A DNA stretch of 47,932 bases from CAZTXD01 sp964617995 (GCA_964617995.1 CAZTXD010000008.1:1-47932), one strand, 5' to 3'; counted from the stretch's first letter, positions 17,106 through 25,379 are shown. Program-made: numbers and translations. Notes: a model not told the origin generated them from the sequence alone.

Positions 17106-17875
17106 CGACGCCACAGATCTTCGCCGATGCCACCCAGGCCAAAGGGGAGGCAGTGATCGAGCTGGAAGGAGTCGACAAGTTCTTTGGTGACTTCCAGGCG
17201 CTCAAGGACATCAACATGCGGGTCGGCCGCCAGGAGGTGGTTGTGGTCATCGGCCCATCCGGATCCGGCAAGTCCACCTTGATTCGCTGCATCAATCGTC
17301 TCGAGAAACACGATCGTGGCCGGGTGGTCGTCGGTGGGATCGAGCTGTCCGACGACGTCCGCAACATCCAGGAGGTCCGGCGGGAGACTGGGATGGTGTT
17401 CCAGCAGTTCAACCTATTCCCGCATATCACCGTCCTCGAGAACGTCACCCTGTCCCCCCGTGAGGTGCGTCGCATGCCCAAGAAGGAAGCCGAGGAGCTG
17501 GCGCTGCGGATGCTGGAGAGGGTGAAGATCCCCGAGCAGGCCCGTAAGTACCCCGGTCAGCTCTCGGGCGGGCAGCAGCAGCGAGTGGCGATCGCCCGGG
17601 CCCTGGCCATGCAACCCCAGGTGATGCTCTTCGACGAGCCGACCTCCGCCCTCGACCCGGAGATGATCAAAGAGGTCCTCGACGTGATGGTGGAGCTGGC
17701 CGAGGCCGGCATGACCATGATCGTCGTGACCCACGAGATGGGCTTCGCCCGGGCGGTGGCCAATCGGGTCGTGTTCATGTCCGACGGTCAGATCGTCGAG
17801 GTGGGCCCGCCCGAGCACTTCTTCACCGACCCCAGGGAGGAGCGGACCAAGCTGTTCCTCAGCCAGATCCTGTAG
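17102..17875 (+). CDS. aapP: General L-amino-acid ABC transporter ATPase
   Basis: A 257-residue ATPase of the AapP/GlnQ type: Walker A GPSGSGKSTLIRC, signature LSGGQQQRVAIARALAM, Walker B VMLFDEPTSALDPE and H-loop VVTHEMGFA. It is the last gene of aapJQMP and overlaps aapM by 4 bp. It closely resembles the other amino-acid ATPase in the window (7464-8204) but has an N-terminal extension of about 15 residues. After its stop a weak 6-bp hairpin (CGAGGC...GCCTCG, 17876-17897) precedes the next gene. Confidence 0.95.
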   Translation: MTTPQIFADATQAKGEAVIELEGVDKFFGDFQALKDINMRVGRQEVVVVIGPSGSGKSTLIRCINRLEKHDRGRVVVGGIELSDDVRNIQEVRRETGMVFQQFNLFPHITVLENVTLSPREVRRMPKKEAEELALRMLERVKIPEQARKYPGQLSGGQQQRVAIARALAMQPQVMLFDEPTSALDPEMIKEVLDVMVELAEAGMTMIVVTHEMGFARAVANRVVFMSDGQIVEVGPPEHFFTDPREERTKLFLSQIL

Positions 17876-17914
17876 CGAGGCGGAAGTCTTGGCCTCGACG
17901 ACGACAATGGGCGG

Positions 17915-18988
17915 GTGCGTGTCTCTCGTCTCCTCGTAGTCATTCTCGGTGGGCTCATCCTCGGGGTGACCGCCTACGTCGCTGGGGGAAGCCGACCAGA
18001 TGGCCGGGCGATCCTGGCGGGCCCGACGACGGTCGCGACGTCGGCGGCGACGACCACCACGACGGTCGTGGCCGCGACCACGACTTCGACCACGATGGCG
18101 CCGACCACGACTACCGAGGCTCGGGGGCGCCTGGTGATCCACGCGGTGGGGGACGTCAACACCGACATCTCCTACATCCCGGCGCTCGCCGCCAACGGCC
18201 ACGAGTACGCCTGGGAAGGGCTCGACGGGCTCTTCGTCGACGATGACCTCACGGTGATCAACCTCGAGTGCACGCCCTCCGATCTGGGCACACCGCTCGA
18301 CAAGGAGTTCGTCTTCAGATGCGACCGCGACTCGTTGCCCGTCATGGGCGAGTTCGGTGTCGACGTCGCCAACCTGGCCAACAACCACAGCCGCGATCAC
18401 GGAGCAGAGGCGTTGGTGGACGGCCGTGCCAACCTGGAGGCCGGAGGAATACTGCCCGTCGGGGCGGGGAGGGATCTGGCGGAGGCGACGGCGCCGGCGA
18501 TCGTGGAAGTCAACGGCTGGACCGTGGCGGTCGTGGGGTTCGGGGGAGTGGTCCCCAACCCGGGCTGGCTGGCCGGCGAGGACACCCCCGGAATGGCCGA
18601 CGGCGACACGATCGAGTCAATGGTGGAGGTGGTGGAGGCCGCCGCCGCGATGGCGGATCTCGTCGTCGTGACCATTCACTGGGGCGTCGAACTCGACACC
18701 GAGCCGAGACCCGACGATCGGGAACGAGCCGAGGCGTTGATCGCAGCCGGCGCCGACATGATCTTCGGCCATCATCCTCATCGTCTCCAGCCGCTGGAGA
18801 TGGTCGATGGAGCCCCGGTGGCGTGGAGCCTGGGGAACTTCGTGTGGCCGAACTTCTCTGTGGCGGGTTCCACCACCGCCATCGCTCGGGTGGTGGTGGA
18901 GCCGGACGGCACGATCAGCTCGTGTCTCATCCCGGCGTTCATCACGGCTCCCGGTCGACCCGAACCGACGGCAGATCCGGAGTGTTGA
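17915..18988 (+). CDS. CapA-family metallophosphatase-like surface protein
   Basis: A 357-residue protein of the CapA/PgsA family, calcineurin-like proteins linked to surface polymer synthesis or anchoring. An N-terminal signal anchor (about residues 5-25) and a Thr-rich linker (about 38-68) place the catalytic domain outside the membrane. Family motifs follow: HAVGDVNTD, NLECTPSDLG, NLANNHSRDHG, IHWGVELDTEPR, FGHHPHRLQP and SLGNF, giving the His/Asp/Asn metal-site residues. The GTG at 17915 lies 6 nt after a GACAAT box. No other polymer genes are nearby, so a poly-gamma-glutamate role is not supported by context. It is followed after 25 bp by a beta-propeller gene, likely in the same transcript. 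Confidence 0.85.
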   Translation: MRVSRLLVVILGGLILGVTAYVAGGSRPDGRAILAGPTTVATSAATTTTTVVAATTTSTTMAPTTTTEARGRLVIHAVGDVNTDISYIPALAANGHEYAWEGLDGLFVDDDLTVINLECTPSDLGTPLDKEFVFRCDRDSLPVMGEFGVDVANLANNHSRDHGAEALVDGRANLEAGGILPVGAGRDLAEATAPAIVEVNGWTVAVVGFGGVVPNPGWLAGEDTPGMADGDTIESMVEVVEAAAAMADLVVVTIHWGVELDTEPRPDDRERAEALIAAGADMIFGHHPHRLQPLEMVDGAPVAWSLGNFVWPNFSVAGSTTAIARVVVEPDGTISSCLIPAFITAPGRPEPTADPEC

Positions 18989-19013
18989 GCCCCGGTTCGG
19001 CCATCATGTGGGG

Positions 19014-20603
19014 GTGAAACACCGGCGCCCCGGGCCAGCTCCCGCCGACCGACCCGCCAGGTTCCGGGCTGTGGTCGTCTTCCTGGCCGTCGGTCTGGGA
19101 CTGGTGGGAGCAGCCCGGTTCGTCAGCGGTGACACGCCGGCCCCAACCGAGGTCTTTGCGGCTTCCGGCTCCACGACCGTACCCGACTCCACTATCACGA
19201 CGATCCTCCCCGTAACCACCCCGTCGGTTCCGAGATCGTCGACCAGCACCACCACCACGCTTCCCTCCCGGCCGGAGGGCGTCGTTCCCGACTGGACGGT
19301 GGGCCGGCCCTGGGGCGAGGTGACTGGCCTCACCATGTTCCGGGGCAACCCCACCAGGACCTGGTACGGGACGGGACCGGTCCCGTCGAGCCCGGAGACG
19401 CTGTGGAGCTATCCGGGATCGGGCCGGATGTGCGGCCAGTCGAGTGTGGGTGGGGAGGTCAGCACCTGGTGCGGCACCGGCTGGACCGGCCAGCCCGTGG
19501 TCTGGGACAGGCCGGATGGGGTGACGGAGGTGATCTTCGGGGCCTACGACAAATCGGTCCACTTCCTGGACGCCTCCGATGGGAGCCAGACCCGGTCCTC
19601 CTTCCCGACCGGTGACATCATCAAGGGCTCGGTGACCCTCGACCCCGACGGCTACCCGCTGCTCTACACCGGCTCCCGCGACAACAAGCTCCGCGTGATC
19701 GCTCTCGATCGGGAGCGGCCCACGGAGCTGTGGTCACTCGACGCCCGGGTGGTCAACGGCATCTGGAACGACGACTGGGACGGCAATCCGGTGGTCGTCG
19801 ACGACATCCTCTACGAAGGCGGAGAGAACTCGTGGTTCTTCGCCATCGAGCTGAACCGCGCCTACGACGGTGAGGGCCAGGCGACGGTCAGTCCCGAGAT
19901 CCTCGTGTCGATGCCCGGCTACACCGACGAGCTGATATCGCTGGTCGGTCGCAACGTCTCGATCGAGAGCTCTCCGGCAGTGTTCGAGGAGAGGGTCTAC
20001 TTCGCCAACTCAGGGGGTCGGGTGGTCGGCCTCGACGTATCGAACGTGCGCGAGGGGGAGGCACCCATCGTGTTCGACTACTGGGTGGGCGACGACGTCG
20101 ACGCGACAATCGTCATCGATTCCGACGGCATGCTGTACGTGGCCGTGGAGGACGAGCGCAAGAACGAGCGTGCCGCCGAGTTGGGTCAGCTGGTCAAGCT
20201 CGACCCCTACACCGACGACGACCCCTACCTCTGGGGGGTGGAGGACTCGGGAGGAGCGGGGGTGGGTGGCTTCTGGGCCACGCCTGCTCTCGGCGACGGT
20301 GTGGTCTATGCCACCAGCCACACCGGGCGGATCATCGGTGTCGACACCGACACCGGAGAGGTCGTGTGGGAGGAGTCCGTCGCACACCACTCGTGGGCCT
20401 CTCCGGTGATCGTCGACGACGTGCTGGTGGCGGCGACCTGTGCGGGCACGCTGGAGGCCTACTCCCTGGCCGAACCCCGCCGCCCGTCACACCTGTGGAC
20501 GTTCCAGGTCTCGGAGTCGTGTATCGAATCGACCCCGGCCGTGTGGGACGGCACGGTCTACGTCGGCTCCAGGGACGGCCTCTTCTACGCCGTCGGGGAG
20601 TGA
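19014..20603 (+). CDS. Membrane-anchored PQQ-like beta-propeller protein
   Basis: A 529-residue protein with a Lys/Arg-rich N-terminus, one hydrophobic anchor (about residues 18-34), a Ser/Thr/Pro-rich linker, and then repeated propeller blades of the PQQ/WD-like type (for example GVVYATSHTGRIIGVDTDTG and GTVYVGSRDGLFYAVGE at the end). It has no catalytic motif of PQQ dehydrogenases, so a binding or scaffold role outside the cell is likelier. The start is uncertain: I take GTG 19014, which is followed at once by the basic stretch KHRRPG and preceded 6 nt upstream by CATCAT; GTG 19008 is also in frame. The layout of anchor plus Thr-rich linker matches the CapA-like protein upstream. Confidence 0.78.
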   Translation: MKHRRPGPAPADRPARFRAVVVFLAVGLGLVGAARFVSGDTPAPTEVFAASGSTTVPDSTITTILPVTTPSVPRSSTSTTTTLPSRPEGVVPDWTVGRPWGEVTGLTMFRGNPTRTWYGTGPVPSSPETLWSYPGSGRMCGQSSVGGEVSTWCGTGWTGQPVVWDRPDGVTEVIFGAYDKSVHFLDASDGSQTRSSFPTGDIIKGSVTLDPDGYPLLYTGSRDNKLRVIALDRERPTELWSLDARVVNGIWNDDWDGNPVVVDDILYEGGENSWFFAIELNRAYDGEGQATVSPEILVSMPGYTDELISLVGRNVSIESSPAVFEERVYFANSGGRVVGLDVSNVREGEAPIVFDYWVGDDVDATIVIDSDGMLYVAVEDERKNERAAELGQLVKLDPYTDDDPYLWGVEDSGGAGVGGFWATPALGDGVVYATSHTGRIIGVDTDTGEVVWEESVAHHSWASPVIVDDVLVAATCAGTLEAYSLAEPRRPSHLWTFQVSESCIESTPAVWDGTVYVGSRDGLFYAVGE

Positions 20604-20608
20604 GCGGA

Positions 20609-21745
20609 TCACAGTTCCGACCAGCGGTCTTCGGTGGCGAGGTCGATGACCGTCCACGCCATCGCCAGGGCTCCGTCCACGATCGCCTTCTCCCCCTGAG
20701 CGGTGACGGTGTGGGCGGCGAACTCCTTCTGATGATTGACGGCCGGCAGGCAGTCGATGCTCAGCATGGGATGGATGGCCGGAACCAGCTTGGAGACGTT
20801 GCCCATGTCGGTCGACCCGGTCTGGGAGGGGGGCAGGTCCTCCCCGCGGAGCATCTCCCTCCCCAAGAGGGCGGAGTTCTCCCGGAACAGGTCCGCCATG
20901 GTCGGGTTGGAGATGAGCTCCTCGTAGACATGGCCCACGTTCTCGATCTCCAGCTCGCATCCGGTAGCGGTGGCAGCTGCCTCGAAGCAGGCATTCACCC
21001 TGGGAACGAGATCCTCCAGCCGCTGCCGGGTCTCGGCGCGGACGTACCAGGACGACCGTGTGTGGTCGGGGATCACGTTGGGAGCGTCGCCTCCCTCCGC
21101 GATGATGCCGTGCACTTTGTCGGTGGGGTAGAGGTGCTGGCGCAGGGTCGACACGTTTACGTAGGCCTGAACGGCGGCGTCGAGGGCGTTGATGCCCTGC
21201 TGGGGGAAGGCGGATGCGTGGGCGGCTTTCCCATGGAAGTGGACGTCGATGTGGGCGACTGCGATCACCCGGGGATCGACGACGTCGGCGGTGGACGGAT
21301 GGACCATCATGGCGGCGTCGACAGCCTCGAACGCTCCCGCCTCGATCAGATCCACCTTCCCTCCGAAGTTCTCCTCGGCGGGCGTTCCGAGGATGGTGAG
21401 GCGGATCCCCAACCGGTCGACGAGCGGAGCGAGTGCCGCGCCGGCGCCGGCGGCGGCGGCGGCGATGATGTTGTGGCCGCAGGCGTGTCCGACTCCGGGC
21501 AAAGCGTCGTACTCGGCGCATACCACCACATGGGGTCCTTTCCCGCCGAGGGTGGCGGCGAAGGCGGTGTCGAGACCGTAGGCGGGGTACTCGACATCGA
21601 AGCCGGTCTCGGTGAGGAAGTCGACCAGACGTTTCGAGCTCCGGAACTCGTTGTAGGCCATCTCGGGGTTCTCGAACATCCACCGGCTGATCTCGCGCAA
21701 CGTGTCGCCGGCGTTCTCGACGGCTCGCCGCGCCTCGTCCTTCAT
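20609..21745 (-). CDS. M20-family amidohydrolase
   Basis: A metal-dependent amidohydrolase of the peptidase M20 family, AbgB/carboxypeptidase-like subgroup, probably cytoplasmic because no signal is seen. Motifs include CAEYDALPGVGHACGHN (metal ligands and catalytic Asp), GTPAEENFGGK (the Glu pair) and the dimerisation-domain stretch HFHGKAAHASAFPQQG. Members cleave N-acyl or p-aminobenzoyl amino-acid amides; the substrate here is unknown. I choose ATG 21745 (378 residues); an in-frame GTG at 21763 would add six residues. It is convergent with the beta-propeller gene (5 bp between stops) and divergent from the lipoprotein gene. Confidence 0.88.
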   Translation of the reverse strand: MKDEARRAVENAGDTLREISRWMFENPEMAYNEFRSSKRLVDFLTETGFDVEYPAYGLDTAFAATLGGKGPHVVVCAEYDALPGVGHACGHNIIAAAAAGAGAALAPLVDRLGIRLTILGTPAEENFGGKVDLIEAGAFEAVDAAMMVHPSTADVVDPRVIAVAHIDVHFHGKAAHASAFPQQGINALDAAVQAYVNVSTLRQHLYPTDKVHGIIAEGGDAPNVIPDHTRSSWYVRAETRQRLEDLVPRVNACFEAAATATGCELEIENVGHVYEELISNPTMADLFRENSALLGREMLRGEDLPPSQTGSTDMGNVSKLVPAIHPMLSIDCLPAVNHQKEFAAHTVTAQGEKAIVDGALAMAWTVIDLATEDRWSEL

Positions 21746-21810
21746 ACTGGCCACCGGGTGCACTCTCCAGATACAGGTGGGCTGAGCACGCTAACCGGCC
21801 GGAGCCGACT

Positions 21811-22356
21811 GTGAGCACCAGGAGCGGTAGGATCGCCGGCGTGCGGTCCGTTGCTGTTGTGTGCGTCGTGGTGTCCGCCTGTTCCTCGGCCCCGGACGCC
21901 ACCACGACGACGCCAACCACGGCGGTGCCTACCACCACCACCGCCCTCACAACTACCACGGCTCCACCTCAGCCGTGCCCTCCCGCCCCTTACGAGTTGA
22001 GCTTCCTGCCGCCGACCGTGGTCCCCGCCGAACAGGAGGACACGGTCGACGAGCCCGACGAGTTCCAGACGATCGGCGCCACCCATGTCCGCCTGTGGGT
22101 GAACAGTGAGAGCACTACCGCCATCGCCCTCATCCGCGGGTCGCTGCCGCCCCAGCAATTCCCTGCCGAGCGAGGCGAGGTGGAGGTGGCGGGCTCCCGC
22201 GGTGTGGCCGGCCCATACCCGGACGGCCGCTGGGTGGTCGCCTGGTTCAACGAGCCGGGCGACAGATGCGACGAGTACACCATGGTGTTCTACCCGCCGG
22301 TGTCACCCGCCGAGGTCGAGCAGACGCTGGCCGGCATGACCCGCACCCCCGGCTGA
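21811..22356 (+). CDS. Putative lipoprotein of unknown function
   Basis: A 181-residue protein with a lipoprotein signal ending in VVVSACSS (Cys near residue 24), a Thr/Pro linker up to about residue 50, and a compact C-terminal region with three further cysteines or conserved-looking aromatic positions (HVRLWVNSE, GRWVVAWFNEPGDRCDEY). I recognise no family. The start is GTG 21811 with GGAG 6 nt upstream. GTG 21841, 7 nt after TAGGAT, is an alternative that would leave a very short signal. Its TGA stop (22354-22356) is the first triplet of a 55-bp repeat element. Confidence 0.65.
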   Translation: MSTRSGRIAGVRSVAVVCVVVSACSSAPDATTTTPTTAVPTTTTALTTTTAPPQPCPPAPYELSFLPPTVVPAEQEDTVDEPDEFQTIGATHVRLWVNSESTTAIALIRGSLPPQQFPAERGEVEVAGSRGVAGPYPDGRWVVAWFNEPGDRCDEYTMVFYPPVSPAEVEQTLAGMTRTPG

Positions 22357-22408
22357 CCGTTTTTATCAGCAAAACGGTGCGTCCCACACACCGTTTGGTA
22401 GGTGAGAA
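22354..22408 (+). repeat. 55-bp stop-codon hairpin element, copy A
   Basis: It starts with the TGA of the lipoprotein gene, then CG TTTTTATCAG, the stem AAACGGTG, loop CGTCCCACA, the stem CACCGTTT and a GGTAGGTGAGAA tail. The same 55-bp layout, without length change, occurs at 24621-24675, 27991-28045 and 31465-31519. Confidence 0.9.
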
Positions 22409-22446
22409 ACCGGCGCGTCCGGCCGTGCCGTTCGAGAGCAGCCTGG

Positions 22447-23376
22447 TCAGGCCGGGGGACGGGCTCCGTCCGCGCCTTCCCGGAACATCTCGCCGATGGC
22501 GGCGACGCTGCCCAGCACGCCGGACGTGTCCACGGGCAGGAAGATCTTGGTCGCCTGCCCGTCGGCGATCCCCTGCAGTGTCTCCAGGTACCTTATGGCG
22601 ATCAGATCGGGGGTGGGGTCACCCTGATGGATGGCGGCGAACACCCGCTCGACGGCGCGGCCTTCACCTTCGGCCACGGTCTCCTTCTGGTACCGCTCGG
22701 CGTCGGCCACCCGTTTGATGGCCTCCGCCTGACCTTCGGCCTCGAGAACCTGGGATTCCTTGACGCCCTCGGCCCGGAGGATGGCGGCCCGTTTGGCGCC
22801 CTCGGCTTCGGTGACCAGGGCGCGACGGTCGCGTTCGGCTTTCATCTGGCGATGCATGGCATCGGTGACATCGCTGGGCGGCTCGATACGCTGGATCTCG
22901 ACTCGCACCACACGAACACCCCACTTGTCGGTGGCGTCATCGAGTATCTGGCGAAGCTTGGCGTTGATGACCTCGCGGGAGGTGAGGGCGGCATCGAGGT
23001 CGAGGTCGCCGACCACGTTACGGAGGTTGGTCTGGGCGAGCTTGGTGACCGCCAGGATGAACTGCCCCACGTTGTATTTGAGCTTGACCGGGTCGGTCGC
23101 CTCGTAGTAGATCACCGCATCGACGGTGACGGCGACGTTGTCCTTGGTGATCACCTCCTGAGGCTGCACGTCGACGACCTGCTCCCGCATGTCGACCTTG
23201 ATGATTCGCTTGACGAAGGGCATCACCCAGCGAAGGCCGGAGTCGACGGTCTTCTCGTAGCGACCGAGGAACTCGATCAGTCCCTTCTCGAAGGGTCGTA
23301 CGACCCGGAAGCCGGTAGCGGCGATCAGGATGATCGCAGCCGCCAGGACCCCGAATAGAACGATCACTGGAGTCAT
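22447..23376 (-). CDS. SPFH/stomatin-family membrane protein (paraslipin-like)
   Basis: A 309-residue protein with an N-terminal membrane segment (residues 2-22), an SPFH/band-7 domain to about residue 190 (FRVVRPFEKGLIEFLGRYEK at its start, then VQPQEVITKDNVAVTVDAVI), and an Ala/Glu-rich coiled coil (AERDRRALVTEAEGAKRAAI region) before a short tail. Such proteins form ring-like assemblies in ordered membrane areas and are nearly always paired with an NfeD protein, as here. An AAAGGA Shine-Dalgarno precedes ATG 23376, 15 bp after the NfeD stop. It is the last gene of a padR-led operon. Confidence 0.92.
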   Translation of the reverse strand: MTPVIVLFGVLAAAIILIAATGFRVVRPFEKGLIEFLGRYEKTVDSGLRWVMPFVKRIIKVDMREQVVDVQPQEVITKDNVAVTVDAVIYYEATDPVKLKYNVGQFILAVTKLAQTNLRNVVGDLDLDAALTSREVINAKLRQILDDATDKWGVRVVRVEIQRIEPPSDVTDAMHRQMKAERDRRALVTEAEGAKRAAILRAEGVKESQVLEAEGQAEAIKRVADAERYQKETVAEGEGRAVERVFAAIHQGDPTPDLIAIRYLETLQGIADGQATKIFLPVDTSGVLGSVAAIGEMFREGADGARPPA

Positions 23377-23391
23377 TGGTTGGTCCTTTCT

Positions 23392-24189
23392 CTAGTGTTC
23401 GACTTGCTCGACGACGAGGCGTGCACCGCGCACGTCCCGGACTTCGATCCGTGACCCGGCGGGGATGATGGCACCGTGGGCCGACGTCGCCCGCCACTCC
23501 TCGTTCTCGACCCGAACCATGCCGGTGGCAGTGTCGGGGTCGATCTCCTCGAGGACGATCCCAGGGGACCCTACCCAACGGTTGGCGCCCACCCGGGGTT
23601 GGTCGCCCTCGTCCTGGCGGTCGATGTATCGCCGCAGATAAGCCAGTGCCACCACGGAGACGCCGAAGAAGACGAGCCACTGGGCGAGGACGCCTGCGCC
23701 AACCCATGCCAGTACCCCTGCTGCCACGGCCCCGATGGCGAAGGGCAGGAGGAAGAACCCTGCGGTGAAGATCTCGCCGATTCCCATGACGATGGCGAGA
23801 CCCGTCCAGAGCCAGCGCCACACTTCCTGTTCCACGTTTTCCGCTCCTTTCCCGGCGACGGCCACCGCCACCACGATGGCGATGATCCCGGCGCCGAATG
23901 CCAGTAGCTCTCGTCGCGCTCTCCGGCTTCTCTCGGTCCGACCGCTCATGACATCTTCCCAGGTGGGAGCAGCGGACCCTGACCGTCGGTGCTCCGCCGC
24001 CCACAGCTCGGCGAACTCGGCCAGGTCGTCGCCCACCACCGCGTTGGGTTGGCGCCCGTCGGCGGCCGCCTCGGTCAGGTGCTGTGCGAGCTCGAGGCGC
24101 ATCTCCTCGACGATTCGACGGGGGACACCGGTCTCGACCCAGTAGCGGGCACAGTCGTCGACCACTCTCTCCACCTCACGCACGTCCAT
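23392..24189 (-). CDS. HAAS-like domain fused to NfeD membrane protein
   Basis: A 265-residue protein. Residues 1-70 resemble the HAAS (DUF1700-type) helical domain commonly paired with PadR regulators: YWVETGVPRRIVEEMRLELA, then HLTEAA and a DDLAEFAELWAAEH ending. About four membrane segments follow between residues 93 and 185. The last 60 residues form an NfeD OB-fold (GSPGIVLEEIDPDTATGMV ... IIPAGSRIEVRDVRGARLVV). NfeD proteins partner with SPFH proteins, and the SPFH gene follows 15 bp later. The ATG at 24189 is preceded by GGAGGAG and overlaps the padR 3' end by 14 bp. Joining a HAAS-like domain to NfeD is unusual in my knowledge; the HAAS assignment is by pattern and moderately sure, the NfeD part is firm. 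Confidence 0.8.
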   Translation of the reverse strand: MDVREVERVVDDCARYWVETGVPRRIVEEMRLELAQHLTEAAADGRQPNAVVGDDLAEFAELWAAEHRRSGSAAPTWEDVMSGRTERSRRARRELLAFGAGIIAIVVAVAVAGKGAENVEQEVWRWLWTGLAIVMGIGEIFTAGFFLLPFAIGAVAAGVLAWVGAGVLAQWLVFFGVSVVALAYLRRYIDRQDEGDQPRVGANRWVGSPGIVLEEIDPDTATGMVRVENEEWRATSAHGAIIPAGSRIEVRDVRGARLVVEQVEH

Positions 24190-24535
24190 CGTCGTCTCCT
24201 CCCAGCACGTCGTCGACGCCGTCACGGAAAGTCGCCCATTCTCTGCGCCACTCCTCGAGAGCACGTGTGCCCTCGGGGTTGATCCGGTAGTACTTGCGAG
24301 CAGGGCCTTCGCTCGACCGGACCAGGAACCCCTCGATGAGCCCCCCTTTCTCCAGGCGGGAGAGGAGGGGATAGATGGAGCCCTCGCTGACGAGCCTGAG
24401 CCCGCGGGTCTGCAGCTTGCGGACCATCTCGTAACCGTATGCCGGTTCCTCGCGGATCAACGACAAGAGGCACATGTCGAGGACACCCTTGAGCAGCTGG
24501 GAGCTCCTATCCTGACGTGCTGTACCAGCTACCAT
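24176..24535 (-). CDS. PadR-family transcriptional regulator
   Basis: A 119-residue winged-helix regulator: LLKGVLDMCLLSLI, then the recognition-helix region YGYEMVRKLQTRGL, the wing GSIYPLLSRLEKGGLIEGF and KYYRINPEGTRALEEW. It is first in the operon with HAAS-NfeD and SPFH. I choose ATG 24535 because TACCGT lies 7 nt upstream, matching other leaderless genes here; the longer open frame upstream runs through a repeat element and has no protein-like features. CTACC (24529-24533) and GGTAG (24545-24549) form an inverted repeat over the start, a possible site for self-repression. PadR proteins with HAAS partners usually respond to a membrane or drug signal; the signal here is unknown. Confidence 0.9.
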   Translation of the reverse strand: MVAGTARQDRSSQLLKGVLDMCLLSLIREEPAYGYEMVRKLQTRGLRLVSEGSIYPLLSRLEKGGLIEGFLVRSSEGPARKYYRINPEGTRALEEWRREWATFRDGVDDVLGGDDDGRA

Positions 24536-24542
24536 GCATACA

Positions 24543-24548
24543 ACGGTA
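24543..24548 (-). promoter_or_regulatory. Candidate -10 box of the padR operon
   Basis: TACCGT on the minus strand, 7 nt before ATG 24535. It overlaps the CTACC/GGTAG inverted repeat, so a bound PadR could block it. Confidence 0.35.
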
Positions 24549-24620
24549 GTAGGTGACGAACGATAGCTCAAAGTCGGCGTCTGAGCCGGCCACGCCCCCT
24601 GCCGTCGGGGCCCATTACCG

Positions 24621-24675
24621 TTTCGACCTACCAAACGGTGTGCTGGGCGTACCGTTTCGCTGATAAAAACGCTCA
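24621..24675 (-). repeat. 55-bp stop-codon hairpin element, copy B
   Basis: On the minus strand it begins with the TGA that ends the short mscL frame (24675-24673), then CG TTTTTATCAG, AAACGGTA, loop, CACCGTTT and GGTAGGTCGAAA. The tail is the most divergent of the four copies. It occupies the place where the second half of mscL should follow. Confidence 0.88.
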
Positions 24676-24900
24676 GCGGGGGATCACCGCTCCCAGGCCG
24701 GCACCGATGGATCCGTTGGCGCCGAAGGTCCCCAGATCGGCCAACTGGTCGATACCCGGCAGGATGAGGGCGATCACCGGGTTGATCAAGCGATCGACGA
24801 ATGTGGTGACCACGGCGGCGAAGGCGACACTCATGACGAACGCCACCGCCAGCTCGACGATGTTGCCCCGGTTGATGAACTCCTTGAACTCCGGGATCAT
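24673..24900 (-). pseudogene. mscL: Truncated large-conductance mechanosensitive channel
   Basis: The 75-residue frame starts as a typical MscL: FKEFINRGNIVELAVAF followed by the pore helix MSVAFAAVVTTFVDRLINPV. It then reaches the region just before the second transmembrane helix (GSIGAGLGAVI) and stops. Normal MscL is about 130 residues and needs both helices to form the pentameric channel, so this product is unlikely to work alone. The stop belongs to repeat copy B, and nothing MscL-like follows it. GAGAGGTGG before ATG 24900 gives a usable ribosome site. It may be a recent remnant, or a short protein that is still made. Confidence 0.8.
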
Positions 24901-24953
24901 TTGCCACCTCTCGCTCCGGCTGGCTCATCAACCTACCACTCAGGGTGGGGCGC

Positions 24954-24959
24954 TATCGT
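24954..24959 (+). promoter_or_regulatory. Candidate -10 box of the 24967 gene
   Basis: TATCGT lies 7 nt before GTG 24967, the same spacing as at padR and kynU; it supports that start as leaderless. Confidence 0.35.
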
Positions 24960-24966
24960 TCGCGGG

Positions 24967-25347
24967 GTGGATTTCGACCGTCCCGTACTCCGTTCGGTGG
25001 ATGTCGCCCTCGATGAGGTGGTCACCGTCTCTGTCGTTCTCGATGCCCACGGCCAGCGTCATCACGGACGGGCCGAGGGCTCGGTGGACGCAACGGCGCG
25101 CGCCCGCGTCGTCGGCGAGGCGGTGTTGCGGGCGCTGGAGTCGGTCACGGGGGACGGCAAGTTCGAACTGGTGGCGGTGGGTACCTCCACTCTCGACGAT
25201 GTCACCATCGCCCTCGCCCAGGTGAGCGAGACGGGGCGCCCCGATGTGTATGTGGGCTCGGCGTTGATCCGGCGCGGCGACAGCGTCCTCGCCACCGCCA
25301 GAGCGGTCCTGGATGCCCTCAACCGGAGGCTGTCGCTGATTCGTTGA
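24967..25347 (+). CDS. Conserved-looking small protein of unknown function
   Basis: A 126-residue, probably cytoplasmic protein without signal or membrane segment. It looks like an alternating beta/alpha fold: two beta strands (VVTVSVVLDA), a helix (ARARVVGEAVLRALESV), strands (FELVAVGTSTL, VTIALAQV, DVYVGSALI) and a C-terminal helix (VLATARAVLDALNRRL). I do not recognise the family. GTG 24967 follows TATCGT by 7 nt; in-frame sequence further upstream overlaps the mscL start region and seems noncoding. It is divergent from mscL and ends 78 bp before clpB, outside the heat-shock operator. Confidence 0.6.
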   Translation: MDFDRPVLRSVDVALDEVVTVSVVLDAHGQRHHGRAEGSVDATARARVVGEAVLRALESVTGDGKFELVAVGTSTLDDVTIALAQVSETGRPDVYVGSALIRRGDSVLATARAVLDALNRRLSLIR

Positions 25348-25379
25348 AGGATTCCCGGAATACCGGACGCCGGCCCGGA

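Noticed and set aside
20366..21814. 482-codon plus-strand frame opposite the M20 gene
   Set aside because: Gly/Val-rich antisense product with no motif; the M20 gene is unambiguous.
24536..24931. Long N-terminal extension of the padR frame
   Set aside because: It runs through repeat copy B and the mscL remnant in another frame; the PadR fold begins at 24535, where a -10 box also fits.
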